A stretch of 64,000 nucleotides of DNA from Shewanella nanhaiensis (GCF_019457885.1 NZ_JAHZST010000007.1:222189-286188); one strand, 5' to 3'; numbered from the stretch's first letter, positions 28,648 to 39,256 are shown. The notes: a model not told the origin generated them from the letters alone. Numbers and translations: made by a program.

Positions 28648-31470
28648 TTAAGCGAACTGACGAACTTCGCCATCACCTTCAATGTTGGTTACGCAGCGTG
28701 TACATAGCGTTGGATGAGTTGCAACTTGCCCAACATCTTCTCTATGGTGCCAGCAACGTTCACACTTTTCGGCTTCTGCCTTTTTAAGCCCTAGCTTAAG
28801 CGAGCTTAGCTCTGTTTCTATCGCATCAGCAGGCGCTGCAGACAGCTCAAGTATTTGAGTCTTAGAGGTAAGCAGTACAAACCTCAACTCATCACCTAAG
28901 GTCACTAATGCAGTAGAGAGTGCATCATCGGCATAGAGTGTGATCTCAGCTTCAAGCGAACCACCAACCTGCTTTTCACGTCGAGCCTGCTCAATCACCT
29001 TGTTCACTTCACCGCGCACGGTCAAAAGCTCAGACCAGAAATCATCACTTAGATCAGACTCAAGCGTGACTGACTTAAGTCCTTGGAACCACTCTTGTGT
29101 GAAGACATACTTATCGCGCTGACCCGGCAGCAGCTGCCACACTTCATCGGCGGTAAAGCTTAAGATTGGTGCAATCCAACGAACCATAGCTTCAGAGATC
29201 AAGTACAAGGCACTTTGACAGCTGCGGCGGGCATGGCTGTCACCTTTCGCTGTGTACTGTCTGTCTTTAATGATATCTAAATAGAAACTACCCAATTCAA
29301 CAGAGCAGAACTGCATCAATTTCTGCGTCACAACGTGGAAGTTATACTGCTCGTATGCTTCCAGCAGCTCCTCTTGCAGCGCAGCAGCGCGGCGAACTGC
29401 CCAGCGATCCAGCGCCACCATCTCTTCAACGGCAACCAGATCTGTCTCTGGATTAAAGCCATTGATATTAGCCAGCAGGAATCGAGCTGTATTACGAATA
29501 CGGCGATACGCATCGGCGCTACGCTTTAAGATCTCGTCAGAAACCGTCATCTCGCCACTGTAATCTGTCGCAGCAACCCAAAGACGCAGAATATCGGCAC
29601 CCAGTTTATTGGTCACTGTCTGAGGAGCAATCACATTACCCACAGACTTTGACATCTTGCGACCATTACCATCTACGGTAAAACCATGGGTTAGCACTTG
29701 CTTATAAGGTGCTTTACCATTCATCGCAGTCGAGATCATCAAAGATGACATAAACCAGCCACGATGTTGATCGCTACCCTCTAGGTAAAGATCAATCTCA
29801 TGACCTTGAAACTCAGGGCGTGAGGCCACAACTGATGAGAACGATGAACCTGAGTCGTACCACACGTCTAAAGTATCAGTCACTTTACGGTACTGATCAG
29901 CTTCTTCACCTAAAAGCTCAGCAGCATCAAGATCCCACCAAGCTTGGATCCCTTCCTGCTCAATCTTATTCGCAACACGCTCCATAAGAGAGCTGCTGTC
30001 TGGGTGAAGCTCTTCAGTTTCACGGTGCACAAACAGTGCAATCGGTACTCCCCAAGTACGTTGACGAGAGATACACCAATCAGGACGGTTCTCAACCATC
30101 TTCTCAATACGACTCTGACCCCAATCAGGGATCCACTGAGTCTGTTCAATCTCATTGAGCGCTTGCTTTCTTAAGCCCTTCTGTTCCATAGAGATAAACC
30201 ACTGAGGCGTAGCTCTAAAGATAATAGGGGTTTTATGACGCCAGCAATGAGGGTAGCTATGAAGAATATTCTCAAGCTTGATTAACGCGCCCTTCTCTTC
30301 AAGAAGTGCGACAACATTATCATTAGCCTTAAATACATGCTGACCGGCAAAAATTTCAGTATCAGACTTATAAACGCCGTTATCACCAACAGGGTTCGCC
30401 ACTTCAAGGCCATACTTCTGACCCACAACGAAATCGTCTTGACCATGTCCAGGCGCGGTATGAACCACACCAGTACCTGAGTCTACAGTCACATGCTCAC
30501 CCAAAATAACTGGCACATCAAAATCATAAAACGGGTGGTTAAATCTTAGTAATTCAAGAGATTGACCGCTTGTTTTACCTAATACGTTATGGGAATCAAC
30601 ACCATAACGCTCCATGCATGACTCAACCAAGGTCTCAGCTAAGATAACACTGGTTGTCTTATCGCCTTTAACAAACTCAACAAGGGCATAATCGATATCA
30701 CCGGCAACAGATAATGCACGGTTAGCAGGCAGCGTCCAAGGTGTGGTCGTCCAGATAACCATAGAAGCTGAGCCACTGCACGCCTCTACGCCAAACTTAG
30801 CAAGTAATGCCGCTTTATCGGCAGCCGCGAAAGCCACATCGATAGCAGGAGATTTTTTATCTTCGTACTCAACTTCAGCTTCAGCCAAAGCCGAGCCACA
30901 CTCGGTGCACCAGTGAACAGGCTTAACACCTTTGTGCAGATGACCACTGTCGATAACTTTTGACAAAGAGCGAACAATATTGGCTTCAGTGCTGTAATCC
31001 ATCGTCAGATATGGGTTGTGCCAGTCACCAAATACGCCTAAACGCATAAAGTCATCACGCTGGCCATCAACTTGCTTTGCCGCATATTCACGACACTTCA
31101 CACGAAACTCGGCAGCGGTAACCTTATGCCCAGGCTTACCGACTTTTTGCTCAACTTTAAGCTCAATAGGCAGACCATGACAATCCCAACCAGGAATATA
31201 TGGCGCATCGAAGCCTGACATCGTTTTAGACTTAACAATGATATCTTTTAGAATTTTATTAACTGAGTGACCAATATGAATACTGCCGTTCGCGTAAGGA
31301 GGGCCATCATGTAGAATAAAAGGCTTACGGCCAATACGACTATCGCGGATCTGTTGGTACAGATCATCTTCTGCCCACGATTTCAACATCACTGGCTCAC
31401 GATTAGCCAGATTACCACGCATCGGAAACTCAGTTTCCGGCAAATTCAAAGTAGATTTATAGTCGCTCAT
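28648..31470 (-). CDS. ileS: Isoleucyl-tRNA synthetase
   Basis: A 940-residue class I aminoacyl-tRNA synthetase. HIGH motif at residues 65-68 ([10 protein letters not shown]) and KMSKS at 605-609 ([13 protein letters not shown]). The CP1 editing domain ([14 protein letters not shown]) lies between them. A C-terminal zinc finger [11 protein letters not shown]...LCTRC closes the protein. The ATG at 31470 ([19 protein letters not shown]) matches the E. coli N-terminus and has AGGA nearby. The longer frame from 31497 is not needed. It starts 33 bp after ribF. Confidence 0.97.
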   Translation of the reverse strand: MSDYKSTLNLPETEFPMRGNLANREPVMLKSWAEDDLYQQIRDSRIGRKPFILHDGPPYANGSIHIGHSVNKILKDIIVKSKTMSGFDAPYIPGWDCHGLPIELKVEQKVGKPGHKVTAAEFRVKCREYAAKQVDGQRDDFMRLGVFGDWHNPYLTMDYSTEANIVRSLSKVIDSGHLHKGVKPVHWCTECGSALAEAEVEYEDKKSPAIDVAFAAADKAALLAKFGVEACSGSASMVIWTTTPWTLPANRALSVAGDIDYALVEFVKGDKTTSVILAETLVESCMERYGVDSHNVLGKTSGQSLELLRFNHPFYDFDVPVILGEHVTVDSGTGVVHTAPGHGQDDFVVGQKYGLEVANPVGDNGVYKSDTEIFAGQHVFKANDNVVALLEEKGALIKLENILHSYPHCWRHKTPIIFRATPQWFISMEQKGLRKQALNEIEQTQWIPDWGQSRIEKMVENRPDWCISRQRTWGVPIALFVHRETEELHPDSSSLMERVANKIEQEGIQAWWDLDAAELLGEEADQYRKVTDTLDVWYDSGSSFSSVVASRPEFQGHEIDLYLEGSDQHRGWFMSSLMISTAMNGKAPYKQVLTHGFTVDGNGRKMSKSVGNVIAPQTVTNKLGADILRLWVAATDYSGEMTVSDEILKRSADAYRRIRNTARFLLANINGFNPETDLVAVEEMVALDRWAVRRAAALQEELLEAYEQYNFHVVTQKLMQFCSVELGSFYLDIIKDRQYTAKGDSHARRSCQSALYLISEAMVRWIAPILSFTADEVWQLLPGQRDKYVFTQEWFQGLKSVTLESDLSDDFWSELLTVRGEVNKVIEQARREKQVGGSLEAEITLYADDALSTALVTLGDELRFVLLTSKTQILELSAAPADAIETELSSLKLGLKKAEAEKCERCWHHREDVGQVATHPTLCTRCVTNIEGDGEVRQFA

Positions 31471-31502
31471 TAATCCTATACCATTTATGTTTGCCAAAAG
31501 GC

Positions 31503-32438
31503 TTAACCTGCATCACAGCCAAGCAAGGCTTTGGCTTTGTCTGCATCATTGTTAATTTGTTTTCTCAGCGCTTCCAGAGACTGGAAAGGCTGTTCATCTC
31601 GAATTTTTGCTACTAACTCAACCTCAACAGTGCGCCCGTATAGGTCACCATCAAAATCGAAAAGGTGTACTTCCAACTGGCATTTTTGCCCATTTACCGT
31701 CGGCCTAAACCCGACATTGGCAACACCATCATATATGTCACTATCATCCCAATACAGTTTAACGGCAAACACCCCTCTAACAGGGCTCACTTTACGTTTC
31801 AAAGCGATGTTGGCCGTAGGGAACCCTATGGTGCGCCCAATCTCTTCACCATGGGCAACTCGCCCACTCAAGGTAAAAGGGTGACCCAATAATCGTCTCG
31901 CCTGCTCCATCTTCCCCTTAGCGAGTAAGCCCCTTATTTCAGTGGAGCTGACACGTTTATCCCCAAGAAGAAAGCTTTGAGTACTGACAACAGCAAACTG
32001 ATGTTTCTCACCCGAAGCCCTGAGCATGTCAAAATTACCCATTCGCTCCTTACCGAAGCAAAAATCATCTCCGACAACAAGGTATTTAACACCAAGTGAC
32101 TTCACCAACAACTTGTCGATAAAATCTTCGGCGGGCATCTCGGCAAACTTAGTATTGAAGTTAATGCACACTAAGCGATCGATACCTAACTCTTCAAGCA
32201 AGACAATTTTATCCCGCAAAGTGCTGAGTCTTGCAGGGGCACTATCTCCCCTAAACATCTCTTGCGGTTGAGGCTCGAACGTCATCAAAGTTGCAGGTAC
32301 ATTCAGTTGTCTCGCTTTTTTTACAAGCTTTGAGATAACTTCAGCGTGACCACGGTGTACCCCATCAAAGTTGCCAATGGTGAGAACACAGCCATGATGT
32401 GCTGGTAAAATATTGTTTATACCGCGGATTAGTTCCAT
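31503..32438 (-). CDS. ribF: Bifunctional riboflavin kinase/FAD synthetase
   Basis: A 311-residue enzyme that phosphorylates riboflavin to FMN and adenylylates FMN to FAD. The N-terminal nucleotidyltransferase motif is [17 protein letters not shown], with [15 protein letters not shown] and the [12 protein letters not shown] loop. The C-terminal kinase domain has [26 protein letters not shown] and [10 protein letters not shown]. It is co-oriented with ileS, as in most gammaproteobacteria. Confidence 0.96.
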   Translation of the reverse strand: MELIRGINNILPAHHGCVLTIGNFDGVHRGHAEVISKLVKKARQLNVPATLMTFEPQPQEMFRGDSAPARLSTLRDKIVLLEELGIDRLVCINFNTKFAEMPAEDFIDKLLVKSLGVKYLVVGDDFCFGKERMGNFDMLRASGEKHQFAVVSTQSFLLGDKRVSSTEIRGLLAKGKMEQARRLLGHPFTLSGRVAHGEEIGRTIGFPTANIALKRKVSPVRGVFAVKLYWDDSDIYDGVANVGFRPTVNGQKCQLEVHLFDFDGDLYGRTVEVELVAKIRDEQPFQSLEALRKQINNDADKAKALLGCDAG

Positions 32439-32535
32439 TACATTACATAACTAGCAAGCCTAAGTGGGCGGATTATATACCAGCTGACATTGATTATCAG
32501 CAATGATCTTACTTGGTATTGCCTCTAGCCGTTAT

Positions 32536-34140
32536 TTACAGACCCGTTTTAATTTTCCAGGGACGAATTCCCAGCACTATCATGCTGATTAAGTAACTCC
32601 CTACGCCTGCACCAATCAAGGCTAAAAGTGTTAAGGCTCGCTGTGTGAACACTTGTTGCAACCAAATATCTTGACTGGGTAAAAGTTGAATTAAAACGGT
32701 GACCATCACTATACAAGATAGCAGTGCTTTACCAAAAAAGAGCCCTGTTTGTTTGCTGACTTTATAGACATTCGCTTTAGCCAAGCCTCGATATAGCAAA
32801 GTTGCATTGAGCAGTGCCGAGAGCGAAGTGGCGATTGCTAAACCAACATAACCAAATGGGATAGCAAAAATCACATTAAATACCATGTTACTCACCATGG
32901 CGATAATGCCATAACGCACGGGTGTTTTGGTATCTTGCCTCGAATAATACCCAGGAGCTAATACCTTGATAAGCATGAAACTTAGTAAACCACTGCCATA
33001 GGCCATCAAGCTGTAGGAAGCCATTTCAACATCATCGACAGTAAAGGCCCCACGCATAAACAGCACCATCAGCATAGGCTTAGCTAACAATATCAGGCCA
33101 CACATTGCGGGCATGCCGAGTAACAAGATAGCTTTAACGCCCCAGTCCATGGTTTTTTCAAACCCACCTCCCTCATCATTCACATGTTTTTTAGACAGTG
33201 CGGGAAGAATAACGGTGGCAATCGCAATACCAAACAGACCTAAAGGAAACTCTAATAGCCGATCAGAATAGTAAAGCCAGCTGATAGAACCCGTCATTAG
33301 ATAACTAGCAATAAAGGTATCAAATAGAAGATTAATTTGTGAAACCGACACTCCAAATATGGCCGGGATCATTAAGGTGCGGATCTTGACCACTCCCGGA
33401 TGGTGCCAACCCCAAGATGGCTTAACTAACGCTCTTTCGTTAAGCAGGAAAGGTATTTGAAACAGAAACTGAATTAAGCCACCAAAAAACACCCCAAGCG
33501 CGAGTCCCAGTTCAGGGCTTTCAAGCTTTGGAGAGAGAAAAAGCGCCGCGCAGATAATGGCAATATTCAAAAAGACTGGCGTGAATGCTGACACAGCGAA
33601 TCGCCCACGGGTATTAAGAATAGAGCCCGCCATGGCTGTAAACGTAATAAACCAAAGGTAGGGGAAAGTGATCTTGAGCAGCAAAGAAGCCAGTTCAAAC
33701 TTCTCACCACTAGGCTCATCATTTAACCAGGCGACAAACCAGCCATTAGCAAATAGTGCCATCAATAACGGGGAGCCAATCACACCAATTAAGGTGACAA
33801 CACTCACCAAAATACCTAAGGTGCCCGTTACTTTTGAGATAAGTTCACGCACCTCTTCAGGTGAATGTTTCTGCTGATATTCGGTAAATACGGGAACAAA
33901 GGCTTGTGAAAAAGCACCTTCGGCAAATAAACGTCTTAAAAAGTTAGGGATTTTATTCGCTAAGATAAAAACATCGGCGCCACTTCCGGCTCCCATCAAG
34001 TTAGCGATAACGACATCTCTGATTAATCCCATGACACGGGAAACTAACGTCATGACACTCACAATCATGCCTGACTTAACTAATTTTTTACTCAAAATAT
34101 GCCCAGAAATATACCGAGAAGCCCAGAAGAATCGTCTCAA
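32536..34140 (-). CDS. murJ: Lipid II flippase MurJ
   Basis: A polytopic membrane protein of the MVF/MurJ family (14 membrane segments expected) that flips lipid II for peptidoglycan synthesis. Signatures include SRVMGLIRDVVIANLMGAGSGADVFILANKIPNFLRRLFAEGAFSQAFVPVF. The start is uncertain: both plausible codons are TTG. The one at 34140 has a distant AGAGGG. The one at 34095 gives the N-terminus LSKKLVKSGMIVSV, closer to homologues. It is upstream of ribF and divergent from rpsT, a conserved arrangement. Confidence 0.94.
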   Translation of the reverse strand: MRRFFWASRYISGHILSKKLVKSGMIVSVMTLVSRVMGLIRDVVIANLMGAGSGADVFILANKIPNFLRRLFAEGAFSQAFVPVFTEYQQKHSPEEVRELISKVTGTLGILVSVVTLIGVIGSPLLMALFANGWFVAWLNDEPSGEKFELASLLLKITFPYLWFITFTAMAGSILNTRGRFAVSAFTPVFLNIAIICAALFLSPKLESPELGLALGVFFGGLIQFLFQIPFLLNERALVKPSWGWHHPGVVKIRTLMIPAIFGVSVSQINLLFDTFIASYLMTGSISWLYYSDRLLEFPLGLFGIAIATVILPALSKKHVNDEGGGFEKTMDWGVKAILLLGMPAMCGLILLAKPMLMVLFMRGAFTVDDVEMASYSLMAYGSGLLSFMLIKVLAPGYYSRQDTKTPVRYGIIAMVSNMVFNVIFAIPFGYVGLAIATSLSALLNATLLYRGLAKANVYKVSKQTGLFFGKALLSCIVMVTVLIQLLPSQDIWLQQVFTQRALTLLALIGAGVGSYLISMIVLGIRPWKIKTGL

Positions 34141-34340
34141 TAATTTGATTTTCCCTCTGTCACCTTCTCACAATAGCTGCTAGAATTGCGCTCCATCTTA
34201 CACGAGTTAGGTTGAAGATAGCCAAGCAGGCTGAATTATTTATCTTTAAGATAAAGATTCAACTATTGTCATTGACAAAGTGACAAAAATGAGGCATATT
34301 CCCGACCTTTAAAATATCTAACCCTTTTAGGAGTTGCACC

Positions 34341-34607
34341 TTGGCTAATAGCAAGTCTGCAAAGAAGCGCGCGCTTCAATCTGAAAAGCGTCGTCAGCAT
34401 AACGCTAGCCGTCGCTCAATGTTACGTTCATACGTAAAGAAAGTTATCGCAGCTATTCAAGCTGGCGATCACGCTGCGGCGACTGAAGCATTTAATGCTG
34501 CACAACCAATCCTTGACCGTATGGCAACTAAAGGCCTTATTCACAAGAATAAAGCTGCCCGTCATAAGGCTCGCCTAAACACAAGAATCAAAGCACTAGC
34601 TGCTTAA
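34341..34607 (+). CDS. rpsT: 30S ribosomal protein S20
   Basis: An 88-residue basic ribosomal protein ([19 protein letters not shown]). Its start codon is TTG behind AGGAGTTGCACC. The same UUG start is known in E. coli rpsT, where it contributes to autogenous control. A terminator follows at once. Divergent from murJ. Confidence 0.97.
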   Translation: MANSKSAKKRALQSEKRRQHNASRRSMLRSYVKKVIAAIQAGDHAAATEAFNAAQPILDRMATKGLIHKNKAARHKARLNTRIKALAA

Positions 34608-34624
34608 TTCTGAGTTTTGCGATA

Positions 34625-34650
34625 AAAAACCGGCTTAGGCCGGTTTTTTT
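34625..34650 (+). terminator. rpsT terminator
   Basis: CCGGC TTAG GCCGG stem-loop preceded by A's and followed by seven T's, 17 bp after the rpsT stop. Confidence 0.92.
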
Positions 34651-34667
34651 ATGCCTAAATTTTAATA

Positions 34668-34933
34668 ATACCAATCAGTATAAGAAGTTGATCTACTCAG
34701 AGTGTCTTTTGGCAAACTAATTCAAGGCGAATGGATGATAGAATGGTTGTTCCCTTGTGAGTTCATTCAACGCAGAAGTAGGCAGCCAAAAACACTCCTT
34801 ACAGGCGAGTTTTAGCGATTCTGATGCTGTGTTAACGAGCTTAACCGTAGAATAACTATGCTCTTCACTCGTTGCCTTGCCTCAGGATCGCTAAACTCTC
34901 GCTGAGCGATCAAACCTTTATACTGATTGGTAT
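34668..34933. mobile_element. MITE-like element, 266 bp
   Basis: The ends are perfect 16-bp inverted repeats: ATACCAATCAGTATAA at 34668-34683 and TTATACTGATTGGTAT at 34918-34933. Inside, GCGAGTTTTAGCGATTCTGA near 34805 is nearly complementary to TCAGGATCGCTAAACTCTCGC near 34883, so the whole can fold on itself. There is no open frame, so it would depend on a transposase elsewhere. It lies between rpsT and the HlyU-like gene. Partial copies of its end, such as TTCTGATTGGTATAA at 61795, appear elsewhere in the window. The target duplication is unclear, perhaps TA. Confidence 0.75.
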
Positions 34934-35002
34934 AAGACATAAAAAAACTGACAAAACAATTCGTTCTGTCAGTTTTTAATACCGATAGGTATCTCCTTCC
35001 AC

Positions 35003-35299
35003 TTAATGACAGTAGATGTTATTGAGCAACTTAATGATCTCTGACACCTCTTGACTCTTCAGTGAGTAATAAACGGTTTGTGCCTCTTTACGGGTTTCGA
35101 CTAAATTATCTTTTCTTAACCAAGCTAAATGCTGAGACAGAGCAGATTGACTTAATCCCAATTTCTTATTCATCTCACCAACACACATCTCCCCTTCGCT
35201 AAGAAGGTAACACAGGATAAAGAGACGGCGTTCATTCGCTAAAGCTTTCAACATTACAACGGCGTGGTCAGCACGTTGCTGCATTAATTCGATATTCAT
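35003..35299 (-). CDS. HlyU/BigR-like ArsR-family regulator
   Basis: A 98-residue winged-helix repressor. LKALANERRLFILCYLL, then the recognition region LGLSQSALSQHLAWLRKDNLVETRKEAQTVYYSL and the end LLNNIYCH closely follow Vibrio HlyU and E. coli YgaV. The classical ELCVCDL metal site of ArsR is absent. Two cysteines (ICYLL and the penultimate Cys) are in the places used for sulfide/redox sensing in the BigR group. ATG 35299 is chosen. A TTG at 35308 lies nearer to the AGGAGA and cannot be excluded. No target gene is obvious. Confidence 0.82.
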   Translation of the reverse strand: MNIELMQQRADHAVVMLKALANERRLFILCYLLSEGEMCVGEMNKKLGLSQSALSQHLAWLRKDNLVETRKEAQTVYYSLKSQEVSEIIKLLNNIYCH

Positions 35300-35434
35300 T
35301 ACGAGCAAATTCTCCTAAAACAATCCCCGCCACTAATATAGCCTTGCCTAACGGATATAGTCGGGACATAAAGCACACTTTTTGCTAGATTGTTTTCAAA
35401 AATGGGACATAAGTAATAAAAACAAAGGAAACTT

Positions 35435-36835
35435 ATGCAAAACTATCGTCGTACCTTACTCATGGCTTCTCTTTTAGTGCCACTTTTAGCCTGTCAACAC
35501 ACACAGCCAAAATCGGAAAACATCCAGATTTCCGAACAGTTACAACAGCAAGCTCTCGCCTCCTCCCTGGCCTATGATCTTGTCGAATCTCTCACCGTAG
35601 AGGTTGGGCCAAGATTAGCCGGCAGTGAAAAAGATCTTATTGCCGTTCAATGGGCAGAAGATAAATTAACCACACTCGGTTTCGATAAGGTTTATAAGGA
35701 GCCAGTAAAGGTCCCTGTATGGGATAGAGGTGATGCCAAAGCGATGGTGGTTGCCCCCTACCCTCAAGGCTTAGTCATCACAGCCCTAGGTGGCAGTGTC
35801 GCCACACCAACTGAGGGGATCACCGCCCCTATTGTCCGGTTTGATACGCTCGCCGCACTCAAAGCCGCACCAGAGGGGTCATTAACAGGAAAAATCGCCT
35901 TCATCGACCATAAAACTGAGCGACACACCACAGGTAAAGGCTATGGTAAAACCGTAGGCGGACGTTCACGGGGCGCAGTGGCGGCAGCTTCCAAAGGCGC
36001 CTTAGCCATTGTTATTCGCTCCATAGGCACAGATCATGACCGTATGGCCCACACAGGTGCGATGCGCTATCAAGACGATGTGCCGCGTATTCCAGCCGCC
36101 GCATTATCATCTCCCGATGCAGACCAACTCAACTTAATGCTAAAACGAGATGAGAATGTTGTGCTGCAGCTTAAGATGTCACCACAAAGTCATGGATACG
36201 CCACCTCCTATAATGTTATCGCCGAGGTGACTGGTGCCACTAAGCCCGATGAGATAGTGCTTATAGGCGCACACTTAGACTCATGGGATGAGGGCACAGG
36301 CGCATTGGATGACGGTGCAGGCGTTGGTATCGTGACAGCAGCAGGTAAACTGATTCAAGACTTACCACAAAAACCTGCCAGAACCATTCGAGTTGTACTT
36401 TACGCCGCAGAAGAGCTTGGGCTGATAGGGGGTAAAGCTTACGCAAAAGCCCACCAAGATGAACTTGCAAAGCACTATATCGCTGCAGAGTCTGATTTTG
36501 GCGCAGGGCTTATCTACCAGATCGACTACCGCGTCTCAGAGCCGGCATTTAAAGATGTGTTAGCAGTTAGCGCACCTATGACAGCAAATGGTGTCGCAAT
36601 GGGCACCAATACCGCCTCTGGTGGCCCAGATGTCTCTATGCTGCCTAAACAAGGCGTTCCCGTTGCATCATTAAGGCAAGATGGCCGAGACTATTTTGAT
36701 TATCACCACACCCCTAATGATACGTTAGATAAAATTAATCCCGAATCGTTACAGCAGAACGTGGCTGCCTATGCACAGTTTGCTTATCTAATGGCTCAAT
36801 CGGAGATTGATCTACGTCCCTTGGCAACTAAGTAG
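35435..36835 (+). CDS. M28-family zinc aminopeptidase/carboxypeptidase Q-like lipoprotein
   Basis: A 466-residue exported peptidase. Signal peptide with lipobox LLAC (Cys20), then a protease-associated insert (about 100-250) and a di-zinc M28 domain. Visible metal ligands are His280 and Asp282 (AHLDSWD), Asp292/293 (LDDGAG), Glu326-Glu327 (AAEELGL), Asp354 (ESDFGA) and His424/425 (YHHTPNDT). This pattern is that of the carboxypeptidase Q/plasma glutamate carboxypeptidase branch. Location is probably periplasm-facing outer membrane. Start ATG 35435 with AAAGGAAAC upstream. It stands alone, divergent from the HlyU-like gene. Confidence 0.88.
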   Translation: MQNYRRTLLMASLLVPLLACQHTQPKSENIQISEQLQQQALASSLAYDLVESLTVEVGPRLAGSEKDLIAVQWAEDKLTTLGFDKVYKEPVKVPVWDRGDAKAMVVAPYPQGLVITALGGSVATPTEGITAPIVRFDTLAALKAAPEGSLTGKIAFIDHKTERHTTGKGYGKTVGGRSRGAVAAASKGALAIVIRSIGTDHDRMAHTGAMRYQDDVPRIPAAALSSPDADQLNLMLKRDENVVLQLKMSPQSHGYATSYNVIAEVTGATKPDEIVLIGAHLDSWDEGTGALDDGAGVGIVTAAGKLIQDLPQKPARTIRVVLYAAEELGLIGGKAYAKAHQDELAKHYIAAESDFGAGLIYQIDYRVSEPAFKDVLAVSAPMTANGVAMGTNTASGGPDVSMLPKQGVPVASLRQDGRDYFDYHHTPNDTLDKINPESLQQNVAAYAQFAYLMAQSEIDLRPLATK

Positions 36836-36927
36836 ATATTGCTAAATAGCTGTTTAGCGATCAGCTAGTTTGGCTTTAGGCTTCAAATGAAGCTAGATGG
36901 CATTTACAGTTAACTTAGTTGGTATTT

Positions 36928-36960
36928 GAAGGTTCGCTTTAAAGTGAACCTTCATTTTTA
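36928..36960 (+). terminator. Terminator of the M28 peptidase gene
   Basis: GAAGGTTC..GTGAACCTTC stem around TTTAAA, followed by ATTTTTAT, about 95 bp after the stop codon. Confidence 0.75.
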
Positions 36961-37107
36961 TCTATCACCAGCTGACCCCCTTGTTACTCAGAGTAGAATC
37001 AAGTTTATTGTTCTTCTAATGAAGAAAGTTACATTTACTTATTTAGCTTCTGGTTGAATTTGTATTGGGGGAAGTGTCTGAAGTTATCACCTTCATCGCT
37101 GTTTATT

Positions 37108-37191
37108 GCCTGCCGCAGGCTTATGTGCAAGTAATCTCTCGGTACGCTGTAAACCCATCCGTGGGTGCTCTACGATTTCATCCCTGAAATC
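37108..37191. repeat. Cluster of REP-like hairpins with CATCCNTG core
   Basis: Three perfect palindromes in a row: GCCTGCCGCAGGC (37108-37120), ACCCATCCGTGGGT (37153-37166) and GATTTCATCCCTGAAATC (37174-37191). The last two share the core CATCCNTG with unrelated but complementary arms. A further member in opposite orientation is at 38111. Confidence 0.65.
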
Positions 37192-37528
37192 GAAGTCCTC
37201 GAGCTCACTTACACCTGTTCATAAGTCTCTTCGATTTGGCTTTGATTGGTAGGGGATGCCCAGCTATAAACTTGAGGTAATAAGCAGTCTTCAGCAGCAA
37301 GCTAGTTAAGCTACCTTTACAAATCGATAAATAACACTTGCTGATTAGACATAAATATCCATGCTAATGTTTCAATTCCCTATACTCGTTTATTCCGTAA
37401 CATTCTAGTAAGGCTCTATTAATAAATAACTTTTCTATAGTGAATTTTAAATCATAGGTTTAATATATACGCATACGCATACGCACTATATAAATTCTAG
37501 CTGCCTTGGTCATCAAAAATGGAGTTGT

Positions 37529-37909
37529 ATGGAAAGAATAGGAGTTATAATCAGCTGCCTTTGGTTGTTGATTATTGGATCTTTACTCGCCCTAAAATGG
37601 AGTGACGTTATAAACCTAACTTTGAATGAATGGGGTGATTTTCTAGCAGGTGTTACAGCTCCACTTGCCTTTTTATGGCTTATAATCGGTTATGGCTTGC
37701 AAAGAAAAGAACTCAAAGCAAACACTGAAGCTTTATTATTTCAACGAAATGAACTGGCAAGCCAGGCTAAAGAATTGTCAGCACAAACAAAACATATGGC
37801 AGAAAGCGCTAAAGCAGCTTCTGACCAAGCTAGATATACACGCAGAAAACAAACACAAGAACGTCTTGCTGCACGACTAGCCCAAAGGGAAAGTGATTCT
37901 TCAGAGTAA
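37529..37909 (+). CDS. Small membrane protein with coiled-coil tail, unknown function
   Basis: A 126-residue protein that I do not recognise. Two hydrophobic segments (IGVIISCLWLLIIGSLLAL and GDFLAGVTAPLAFLWLIIGY) are followed by a charged, Gln/Ala-rich helix (RKELKANTEALLFQRNEL...MAESAKAASDQARYT) that looks like a coiled coil. Start ATG 37529 with GGAG upstream. It stands alone between two stretches of REP-like hairpins and is probably accessory DNA. Confidence 0.65.
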   Translation: MERIGVIISCLWLLIIGSLLALKWSDVINLTLNEWGDFLAGVTAPLAFLWLIIGYGLQRKELKANTEALLFQRNELASQAKELSAQTKHMAESAKAASDQARYTRRKQTQERLAARLAQRESDSSE

Positions 37910-38403
37910 GCAGCTTATCGGGTAACGGTCAGAACAAACCTGATCGACTACAAATTAGGCTTAGAGGTGCGAATAAATTAAGTTACCTTTTCTAATCAAT
38001 ATCCGGTCACCTAAACCTAAAACTCTAACGTGTTTTTCTCCAAAACTAGCTATAACTCACAACTTCAATCGAAGAGATAAACAACTAGGTGTGAACGCAG
38101 CTGTGACCTTCCGTGACAAGGATGTCACGGCAGAGCCCACAGGGATTGTGCTTGCGGCGAGTCACTGAAGTGTTTACACATTCAGCGAGCCGCAGGCTAT
38201 AGGTTAACATTGAAAATTTGATACCGAACAAGCTCAATAAGTACAAAGCCAGCCCAATGAACCCAACTTAAAAGCTATTTTAAACTTGCTAGCGGGCAAG
38301 TTTCACAAAACGATTGATATCAACGAAGTTATGGTATTCAGCAAATTACCAAATACCAACAACCAAAAAAATGAAATAGGCCTTCATTCGAAGGCCGACA
38401 AAT
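37910..38403. other. Intergenic stretch with REP-like hairpin
   Basis: This 494-bp stretch has no supported gene. It holds the hairpin at 38111-38130, a degenerate neighbour (CACAGGGATTGTG near 38139) and a second imperfect stem around 38153-38194 (TGCGGC...GCCGCA with CTGAA...TTCAG inside). Confidence 0.55.
38111..38130. repeat. REP-like hairpin with CATCCTTG core (minus orientation)
   Basis: CCGTGA and TCACGG pair perfectly around CAAGGATG, which is CATCCTTG on the minus strand. It belongs to the same family as the hairpins at 37153 and 37174, in inverted orientation across the small membrane-protein gene. Confidence 0.65.
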
Positions 38404-39177
38404 TTATTGTTCTTCTCGCTTAAAAACGGGTGAAAGCTGCGTCGATTCAGTTTCGCAGTAATAGTAGCCTGCTACATCAAACTTGTTTAGCTCTTCAAGG
38501 TTGCTGACCTTATTATCAAGAATGTACCTCACCATCATGCCGCGAGCTTTCTTGGCAAAGAAGCTTATCACCTTGTATTGACCATTTTTACGATCTTTAA
38601 AAACAGGGGTGATAATAGTGCCGTTGACCAGCTTAGGCTTGACCGCTTTGAAGTATTCATTTGATGCTAGGTTCACTAAAAGCTCGTCCCCCTGCTCCTT
38701 CAGTGATGCGTTAACTTCATCTGTTATCACATCTCCCCAAAATTGATACAGGTTGGTGCCTTTAGCGTTGGCTAGGCGGGTGCCCATCTCTAAACGGTAG
38801 GGCTGCATCAAATCCAGCGGCTTTAATAGGCCATATAAGCCCGACAAGATGCGTAACTGACTCTGAGCTCGACTTAGACTGTCCTCTGATAAACTGTCGG
38901 CATCTAAGCCTGTGTAGACATCACCGCGAAACGCGTACACAGCTTGCTTAGCGTTGTCTGTGGTAAACCTTGGACTCCAGCTCTCAAAACGGGCGGCATT
39001 CAAACCAGCAATTTTGTCACTGACCTTCATAAGTGAGGCGATATCAGCAGGCGTGAGTTTACGACACTCCTCGATGAGCTGTTCACTGTACTGAGTTAAC
39101 TTAGGGAAAGTATATTCAGTCGTCGCCGCAGGGTTGTCATAATCTAATGTTTTTGCTGGTGAAACTAAAACTAACAT
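38404..39177 (-). CDS. yaaA: Peroxide stress protein YaaA
   Basis: A 257-residue DUF328/YaaA protein that limits intracellular iron and DNA damage under hydrogen peroxide in E. coli. Signatures: [16 protein letters not shown], the central [25 protein letters not shown], and [15 protein letters not shown]. The ATG at 39177 is used, with AGGA at suitable spacing. The GTG one codon earlier is not needed. It lies downstream of the symporter gene on the same strand but after a terminator. Confidence 0.95.
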   Translation of the reverse strand: MLVLVSPAKTLDYDNPAATTEYTFPKLTQYSEQLIEECRKLTPADIASLMKVSDKIAGLNAARFESWSPRFTTDNAKQAVYAFRGDVYTGLDADSLSEDSLSRAQSQLRILSGLYGLLKPLDLMQPYRLEMGTRLANAKGTNLYQFWGDVITDEVNASLKEQGDELLVNLASNEYFKAVKPKLVNGTIITPVFKDRKNGQYKVISFFAKKARGMMVRYILDNKVSNLEELNKFDVAGYYYCETESTQLSPVFKREEQ

Positions 39178-39230
39178 CACTAATCCTCATTGAACTTTAT
39201 TGCTGATTATCATACTGATACCAACATAAA

Positions 39231-39256
39231 AAAACCACGCTATTAAGCGTGGTTTT
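39231..39256. terminator. Terminator of the symporter gene
   Basis: AAAACCACGC and GCGTGGTTTT form a 10-bp stem with loop TATTAA, with T-runs on both strands. It lies 45 bp after the symporter stop. Confidence 0.88.

Larger units (their letters stand above)
36836..37528. other. Intergenic stretch with terminator and REP-like hairpins
   Basis: This 693-bp stretch has no supported gene. It contains the M28 terminator (36928), three short perfect palindromes between 37108 and 37191, and a hexamer repeated three times near 37468 (ACGCAT, ACGCAT, ACGCAC). The rest is featureless. Confidence 0.6.
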
